Assembly: GCF_003051085.1 (NCBI RefSeq)
Contig: NZ_QAOM01000013.1
Location: 1-64,000, forward strand
Reading direction: 5' to 3'
Length of the DNA: 64,000 bases
DNA from: Trichococcus patagoniensis
GTDB lineage: Bacteria > Bacillota > Bacilli > Lactobacillales > Aerococcaceae
Position 1 is the stretch's first letter. Each line of letters opens with the position of its first letter. A model generated the notes under the pieces. The model had not been told where the DNA came from and did not search any database. It was given only the letters and a program-made list of their open reading frames with translations. Of the stretch, positions 56,476 through 64,000 are shown one piece after another. Position numbers and translations under genes: made by a program.

Positions 56476-56615
56476 TGTGGATAAGTGAATAAATAAGACG
56501 GCATTTACGAACACGTTATCCACAAGTGGAAAACCATTTGTTTTGTCAGCTTCTTTCACTTATCCACAGTATGAACAGGCCCTACTACTATTACTAATAT
56601 TATTTAATTTATATG
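56476..56615. other. oriC: oriC part 2: DnaA boxes and unwinding region after dnaA
   Basis: Boxes TTATCCACA inverse at 56476, direct at 56516 and 56560, then CCTACTACTATTACTAATA (56580-56598), a run of trinucleotides matching the DnaA-trio type, and an A/T-only stretch (56597-56615) as the probable duplex unwinding element. The same order as in B. subtilis. Confidence 0.85.
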
Positions 56616-56639
56616 AATAACCATCGGAGGTCCCTTATT

Positions 56640-57791
56640 ATGAAATTTTCCATTAATCGTCAGGTTTTGATCAAACACTTATCTGACGTACAAAGAGCTA
56701 TTTCCAGCAGAACGACAATCCCTATTTTGACAGGGGTTAAAATCAGTGCTGACGAAAATGGGATCGTATTGAGCGGAAGCGACTCGGATATTTCCATCGA
56801 AACGCTGATCCCTGTGTCGGAAGAGAATAATCAGATCGAAATCCACACACAAGGCGGCATTGTCCTGCCGGCTCGTTTCTTCAGCGAAATCGTAAAAAAA
56901 TTAGCTGATGAAAAAATCACGATTGAAGTCAAAGATCATTTCCAGACAAACATCACTTCTGCAAAAGCATCTTTTACAATCAACGGAATCGATGTAAACA
57001 ACTATCCGAATTTCCCGGTCATCGATTCGAATGAAGTTATCACCTTGCCGACTGCTTTATTCAAACAAGTGATCCAGCATACGGTAATCGCAACGTCGAC
57101 CCAGGAAAGCCGTCCCATCTTGACTGGGGTGAACATGACCATCCAAAATGGGAAATTGACAGCTGTCGCTACGGACAGCCATCGTTTAAGCCAGCGCATC
57201 ATCTCGATCGCGGCTCCGGAATCACAGCTGGAAAAAACTTACAATGTCATCATTCCCGGAAAAAGCTTGGTGGAACTCTCACGGATCGTTGAGAACCAAC
57301 CGACAATCGAAATGATGATCACGGAGAACCAAGTCCTTTTTAAAGCCGAAAATGTTTATTTCTACTCGCGCTTGCTGGAAGGCTATTATCCTGATACAAA
57401 CCGGTTGATTCCGGCCAGCTCCAGCACACAGATCGTCCTGAATGCGTATGATTTGCTGCAGGCTACCGACCGTGCCTCCCTGCTTTCGCATGAAGGAAAA
57501 AACAACGTCGTCAAACTGTCCATCGACGCAAACAAAGTCGAATTATCTGGAAACTCTCCTGAAGTCGGCAATGTGGAAGAATCCTTGGCTTATGAGTCCG
57601 CCAGTGGCGATCCGCTGATCATTTCCTTCAATCCTGATTACATGAAGGATGCGCTGCGCACATTCGGCCAACAGGATGTACAAGTCAATTTCACTTCGGC
57701 TGTACGGCCATTCACGGTCGTGCCCGCAGATCGTGAAGACGATAACGATAATTCGTTCATCCAATTGATCACGCCTGTAAGGACCTATTGA
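56640..57791 (+). CDS. dnaN: DNA polymerase III beta subunit (sliding clamp)
   Basis: Ring-shaped processivity clamp. Three repeated beta domains across 383 residues, beginning MKFSINRQVLIKHLSDVQRAISSRTTIPILTG and ending VVPADREDDNDNSFIQLITPVRTY. The frame is open from 56613, but GGAGG lies 9 nt before the ATG at 56640. Second gene of the rightward cluster; a terminator follows. Confidence 0.98.
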   Translation: MKFSINRQVLIKHLSDVQRAISSRTTIPILTGVKISADENGIVLSGSDSDISIETLIPVSEENNQIEIHTQGGIVLPARFFSEIVKKLADEKITIEVKDHFQTNITSAKASFTINGIDVNNYPNFPVIDSNEVITLPTALFKQVIQHTVIATSTQESRPILTGVNMTIQNGKLTAVATDSHRLSQRIISIAAPESQLEKTYNVIIPGKSLVELSRIVENQPTIEMMITENQVLFKAENVYFYSRLLEGYYPDTNRLIPASSSTQIVLNAYDLLQATDRASLLSHEGKNNVVKLSIDANKVELSGNSPEVGNVEESLAYESASGDPLIISFNPDYMKDALRTFGQQDVQVNFTSAVRPFTVVPADREDDNDNSFIQLITPVRTY

Positions 57792-57814
57792 TTCGATAGA
57801 TATAGTCAAAAAAG

Positions 57815-57848
57815 CAAGGAGACGATCCAATCGTTTCCTTGTTTTTTG
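57815..57848 (+). terminator. Terminator of dnaA-dnaN
   Basis: CAAGGAGACGAT (57815-57826) with ATCGTTTCCTTG (57830-57841), then TTTTTT. Confidence 0.88.
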
Positions 57849-58053
57849 CTTATCCAAAAATGAAAACGCTAGGACCAGACATTTTCCCCATAGGAAGAAA
57901 GTCTGCATCCGCTCCATTTGTTCGTCTAAAGATAAAATGACCGAAAAACGCGAATTTTAAATTTATAAGCCTATAGACGCTTTCGTTTGGATATAGCTAA
58001 TTTGTATTGTTTTCGAAAAAAATTGAAATAAGGGCCTTTTTTTTCGCGAAAAT

Positions 58054-58082
58054 TTGAAATTGATCAAAAAAAATAGTATAAT
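58054..58082 (+). promoter_or_regulatory. Promoter of yaaA-recF-gyrBA
   Basis: TTGAAA (58054-58059), 17 nt spacer, TATAAT (58077-58082). The preceding about 200 nt (57850-58050) hold no gene that I can see. Confidence 0.8.
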
Positions 58083-58104
58083 AAACATATTAATTAGCAT
58101 TGTT

Positions 58105-58136
58105 GCGTGGATTTTATTTTCCACGCTTATTTTATT
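58105..58136 (+). other. Leader hairpin with T-rich tail ahead of yaaA
   Basis: GCGTGG (58105-58110) and CCACGC (58121-58126) with TTATTTTATT behind. Terminator-like, situated between the promoter and the yaaA start, so a possible attenuator. Confidence 0.55.
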
Positions 58137-58145
58137 GGAAAATAG

Positions 58146-58417
58146 GTGAATTTCTTGAAGAATATTGTGAATATTGATGCAGAGTTCATTACTCTTGGTC
58201 AACTACTGAAACATGTCAATCTGATTTCCAGCGGCGGTATGGCCAAATGGTTCCTTTCAGAATATGTGGTGTATGTAGACAACGAAAAAGAAGACCGCAG
58301 AGGCCGCAAATTATTTCCCGGTACGATGATCGACATCCCTGGTGAAGGAACTTTCTTCATCCAGTCAACAAAATCGGATAAAGAAGAGGCTGAGCAAGAC
58401 AACAGTGAGTCCGAAGC

Positions 58418-58421
<4 letters not shown>
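58146..58421 (+). CDS. yaaA: S4-domain RNA-binding protein YaaA
   Basis: Small (91-residue) S4-type protein always found between dnaN and recF. FITLGQLLKHVNLISSGGMAKWFLSEYVVYVD and RRGRKLFPGTMIDI are the S4 fold; the end is acidic. Start taken at GTG 58146 (weak GGAAAA ahead); a TTG at 58155 is an alternative. Overlaps recF by 4 nt. Confidence 0.9.
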
Positions 58422-61481
<3,060 letters not shown>

Positions 61482-61499
61482 AAGGGGGTTGGAAATTAA

Positions 61500-64000
61500 A
61501 TGTCTGATGAAATTGAAAAAATAAATGATCAAGCCATGGAACAAAGGGAATTAAGCCATGAAATGGAAACTTCCTTCCTGGAATATGCCATGAGTGTTAT
61601 CGTAGCCAGGGCTTTGCCTGACGTCCGTGACGGACTCAAGCCGGTCCATCGCCGGATTCTGTACGGCATGAGCGAATTGGGCGTTACGCCTGATAAAGCA
61701 CACAAAAAATCCGCACGTATCGTCGGGGACGTAATGGGTAAGTACCATCCCCACGGTGACAGTGCCATCTATGAATCGATGGTGCGGATGTCCCAGGATT
61801 TCAGTTACCGTTATCCGTTGGTCGATGGACACGGAAACTTCGGCTCCATCGATGGAGACAGCGCCGCAGCGATGCGTTACACCGAAGCAAGGATGTCAAA
61901 AATCGCCTTGGAAATGCTGCGTGACCTCAACAAAGATACAGTCGATTACCACGACAACTATGACGGTTCCGAAACTGAGCCTGATGTATTACCGGCCCGC
62001 TTCCCTAACCTGTTGGTGAATGGTGCTTCCGGTATCGCCGTTGGGATGGCGACAAATATCCCGCCGCACAACCTGACGGAAGTCATTTCCGCACTGCACA
62101 TCCTGATGAATAATCCGGAGGCGACGACTGCCGATTTGATGGAGGCCGTTCCCGGACCCGATTTCCCTACAGGCGGTATCGTCATGGGCAAATCAGGCAT
62201 CAGGAAAGCCTATGAAACCGGCAAAGGCTCCATCATTGTCCGCGGACGTGTAGAAGTCGAAATCCTGAAAAACGGCAAAGAACGCATCATCATTTCCGAA
62301 TTGCCCTATATGGTCAACAAAGCGAAATTGGTTGAACGGATTGCTGAATTGGCCCGCGACAAACGGATCGAAGGCATCACCGACTTGGCTGATGAGTCTG
62401 ACCGCGATGGTATGCGTGTTGTCATTGATGTCCGCAAAGATGTCAGTGCCGGCGTCATTCTGAATAATCTGTACAAATTAACGCCGCTTCAATCCTCATT
62501 CGGCTTCAATATGTTGGCGATCGTAAAAGGCATCCCTAAAGTGCTGGGACTCAAACAGATTTTGGTCCATTACCTGGAACACCAAGAAGAAGTCATCCGC
62601 AGAAGAGCCGCATTCGACAAACGAAAAGCGGAAGCACGTGCGCATATCTTGGCCGGCTTGCGGATCGCATTGGATCATATCGATGAAATCGTAGCGATTC
62701 TGCGCGGTTCAACCAACGGCGATGCAGCCAAACAAATCTTCATCGACAAATACGGCCTTTCCGACAAACAAGCGCAAGCCATTTTGGATATGCGTTTGGT
62801 GCGTCTGACCGGTTTGGAAAGAGAAAAAGTTGAAGCGGAATATGATGCGCTGATGGCTTTGATTGCTGATTTGACTGATATTTTAGCGAATGAGCAGCGT
62901 GTCTTCGACATCATCTATACGGAATTACTTGAAATCCAAGAAAAATTCGGCGACAAACGCCGCACGGAACTTTTGGTCGGAGAAGTATTGTCGCTTGAGG
63001 ATGAAGACTTGATCGAAGAGGAAGACATCGTCCTGACTTTGACTCATAACGGCTACATCAAACGTTTGCCAAACAGCGAATTCAGAGCCCAAAAACGCGG
63101 CGGACGCGGTGTCCAAGGCATGGGCATCCATGATGATGATTTCATCGAAACACTGATTTCGGCATCGACGCACGATGTGTTGCTGTACTTCTCGAACCAA
63201 GGGAAAGTATACAAAACAAAAGGCTATGAAGTGCCTGAATACGGCCGCCAGGCAAAAGGTTTACCGATCATCAACTTGCTGAACTTGGATGCCAACGAAA
63301 AAATCCAAGCCATCATCAACGTAAAAGGCGGCCCGCAAGACGGGGATTACTTGTTCTTCACGACGCGGATGGGTACCGTCAAACGGACATCCGCTACGGA
63401 ATTCCAAAATATCCGTCAAAGCGGTCTGCGCGCAATCAACCTGAAGGATGAGGATGAGCTGATCAAAGTATCATTGACTGACGGCAACCAGAACATCATC
63501 ATCGGAACGCACTTCGGCTACTCCGTAAGCTTTGATGAAAAGGACGTCCGTGATATGGGTAGGACCGCTACCGGTGTCCGCGGCGTGAAATTAAGAGGAG
63601 ATGACTACGTTGTGGGCATGGATGTGCTGAAACACGAGTCGGAAGTTCTGATCATCACGGAAAATGGCTACGGCAAACGTACGGCAGCCGATGAATATGC
63701 TATCAAAGGACGCGGCGGCAAAGGGGTCAAAACAGCCAACATCACTGAGAAAAACGGTAAATTGGTAGGCTTGACGACCGTCTCCGGCGATGAAGACATC
63801 ATGATCATCACGGATAAAGGCGTCATGATCCGATTCCACGCGGATGCCATTTCCCAAACAGGCCGTGCGACACTCGGCGTACGCTTGATCAAGCTTGATG
63901 GCGAAGCCATTGTATCGACAATGGCAAAAGTTGAGCGCGAAGAGGATGAAGAAGCTGTTGCTCCTCTGGATGCAGGCTTGCTTCCAGAAGGCGAAAACAG
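61500..64000 (+). CDS. gyrA: DNA gyrase subunit A (runs off the right edge)
   Basis: DNA-cleaving subunit; 833 codons are inside the window with no stop, so the end is outside. ATG 61500 follows AAAGGGGGTTGG, 18 nt behind gyrB. The winged-helix quinolone region [17 protein letters not shown] (81-97) has Ser88 and Glu92, the wild-type pair for Gram-positives; the catalytic tyrosine is Tyr127 in [10 protein letters not shown]. The C-terminal beta-pinwheel contains the GyrA-box-like [10 protein letters not shown], which marks gyrase rather than topoisomerase IV. Confidence 0.98.
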   Translation, partial: MSDEIEKINDQAMEQRELSHEMETSFLEYAMSVIVARALPDVRDGLKPVHRRILYGMSELGVTPDKAHKKSARIVGDVMGKYHPHGDSAIYESMVRMSQDFSYRYPLVDGHGNFGSIDGDSAAAMRYTEARMSKIALEMLRDLNKDTVDYHDNYDGSETEPDVLPARFPNLLVNGASGIAVGMATNIPPHNLTEVISALHILMNNPEATTADLMEAVPGPDFPTGGIVMGKSGIRKAYETGKGSIIVRGRVEVEILKNGKERIIISELPYMVNKAKLVERIAELARDKRIEGITDLADESDRDGMRVVIDVRKDVSAGVILNNLYKLTPLQSSFGFNMLAIVKGIPKVLGLKQILVHYLEHQEEVIRRRAAFDKRKAEARAHILAGLRIALDHIDEIVAILRGSTNGDAAKQIFIDKYGLSDKQAQAILDMRLVRLTGLEREKVEAEYDALMALIADLTDILANEQRVFDIIYTELLEIQEKFGDKRRTELLVGEVLSLEDEDLIEEEDIVLTLTHNGYIKRLPNSEFRAQKRGGRGVQGMGIHDDDFIETLISASTHDVLLYFSNQGKVYKTKGYEVPEYGRQAKGLPIINLLNLDANEKIQAIINVKGGPQDGDYLFFTTRMGTVKRTSATEFQNIRQSGLRAINLKDEDELIKVSLTDGNQNIIIGTHFGYSVSFDEKDVRDMGRTATGVRGVKLRGDDYVVGMDVLKHESEVLIITENGYGKRTAADEYAIKGRGGKGVKTANITEKNGKLVGLTTVSGDEDIMIITDKGVMIRFHADAISQTGRATLGVRLIKLDGEAIVSTMAKVEREEDEEAVAPLDAGLLPEGEN

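Overview
The window is a chromosomal replication-origin region of a low-to-mid GC Gram-positive bacterium. The gene order rpmH-rnpA-yidC-jag on one side and dnaA-dnaN-yaaA-recF-gyrB-gyrA on the other, the SeqA/Dam-free origin with TTATCCACA boxes on both sides of dnaA, a T-box on serS, TPP riboswitch, PurS/PurQ/PurL purine enzymes and treB/treC all point to Firmicutes. Protein style and base composition look most like Lactobacillales, perhaps Carnobacteriaceae such as Trichococcus; that genus-level guess is an inference.

Layout. Nearly everything left of the origin (about 54.5 kb) is on the minus strand, so it is read away from oriC; everything to the right is on the plus strand. From the origin leftward: rpmH, rnpA, yidC, jag; a trehalose block (treB, treC, with the GntR regulator treR further on) plus a decayed DUF438 gene and a GerMN lipoprotein; a complete IMP pathway (purE-purK-purB, then purC-S-Q-L-F-M-N-H-D); an oxidoreductase; mnmE and mnmG; an esterase; a thiamine salvage operon (thiM-thiE-HAD-thiD) under a TPP riboswitch; a plus-strand island with a four-gene ABC importer, adenine deaminase and a second deaminase; then rsmG, parA, parB, DUF951, ychF, a DUF1129 protein, guaB, a VanRS-like two-component system, dacA, serS, msrA, and finally the promoter and leader of an rRNA operon that runs off the left edge. 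The usual jag-mnmE-mnmG-rsmG chain is therefore split by two accessory blocks.

Genes working together. Four sites with paired inverted CGAA/TTCG boxes, all with exactly 27 nt between the two tetranucleotides (one with a single mismatch), lie upstream of guaB, purE, purC and the ABC importer. They look like PurR operators. They tie the importer, the two deaminases, IMP synthesis and IMP dehydrogenase into one purine regulon, and suggest the PotABCD-like importer carries a purine base or nucleoside rather than a polyamine. Two parS-like sites lie near 45.5 and 47.95 kb for the ParAB system.

Unexplained structure. Two families of intergenic repeats stand out. One (at least four hairpin copies plus fragments, all in the same orientation and sitting directly behind the stop codons of ychF, mnmE and purH) has arms that change in sequence between copies while staying complementary, around an invariant internal loop: the signature of a structured RNA. 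The other (three copies of about 170 bp) is made of three consecutive CTCCG...CGGAG hairpins and occurs in both orientations at operon ends.
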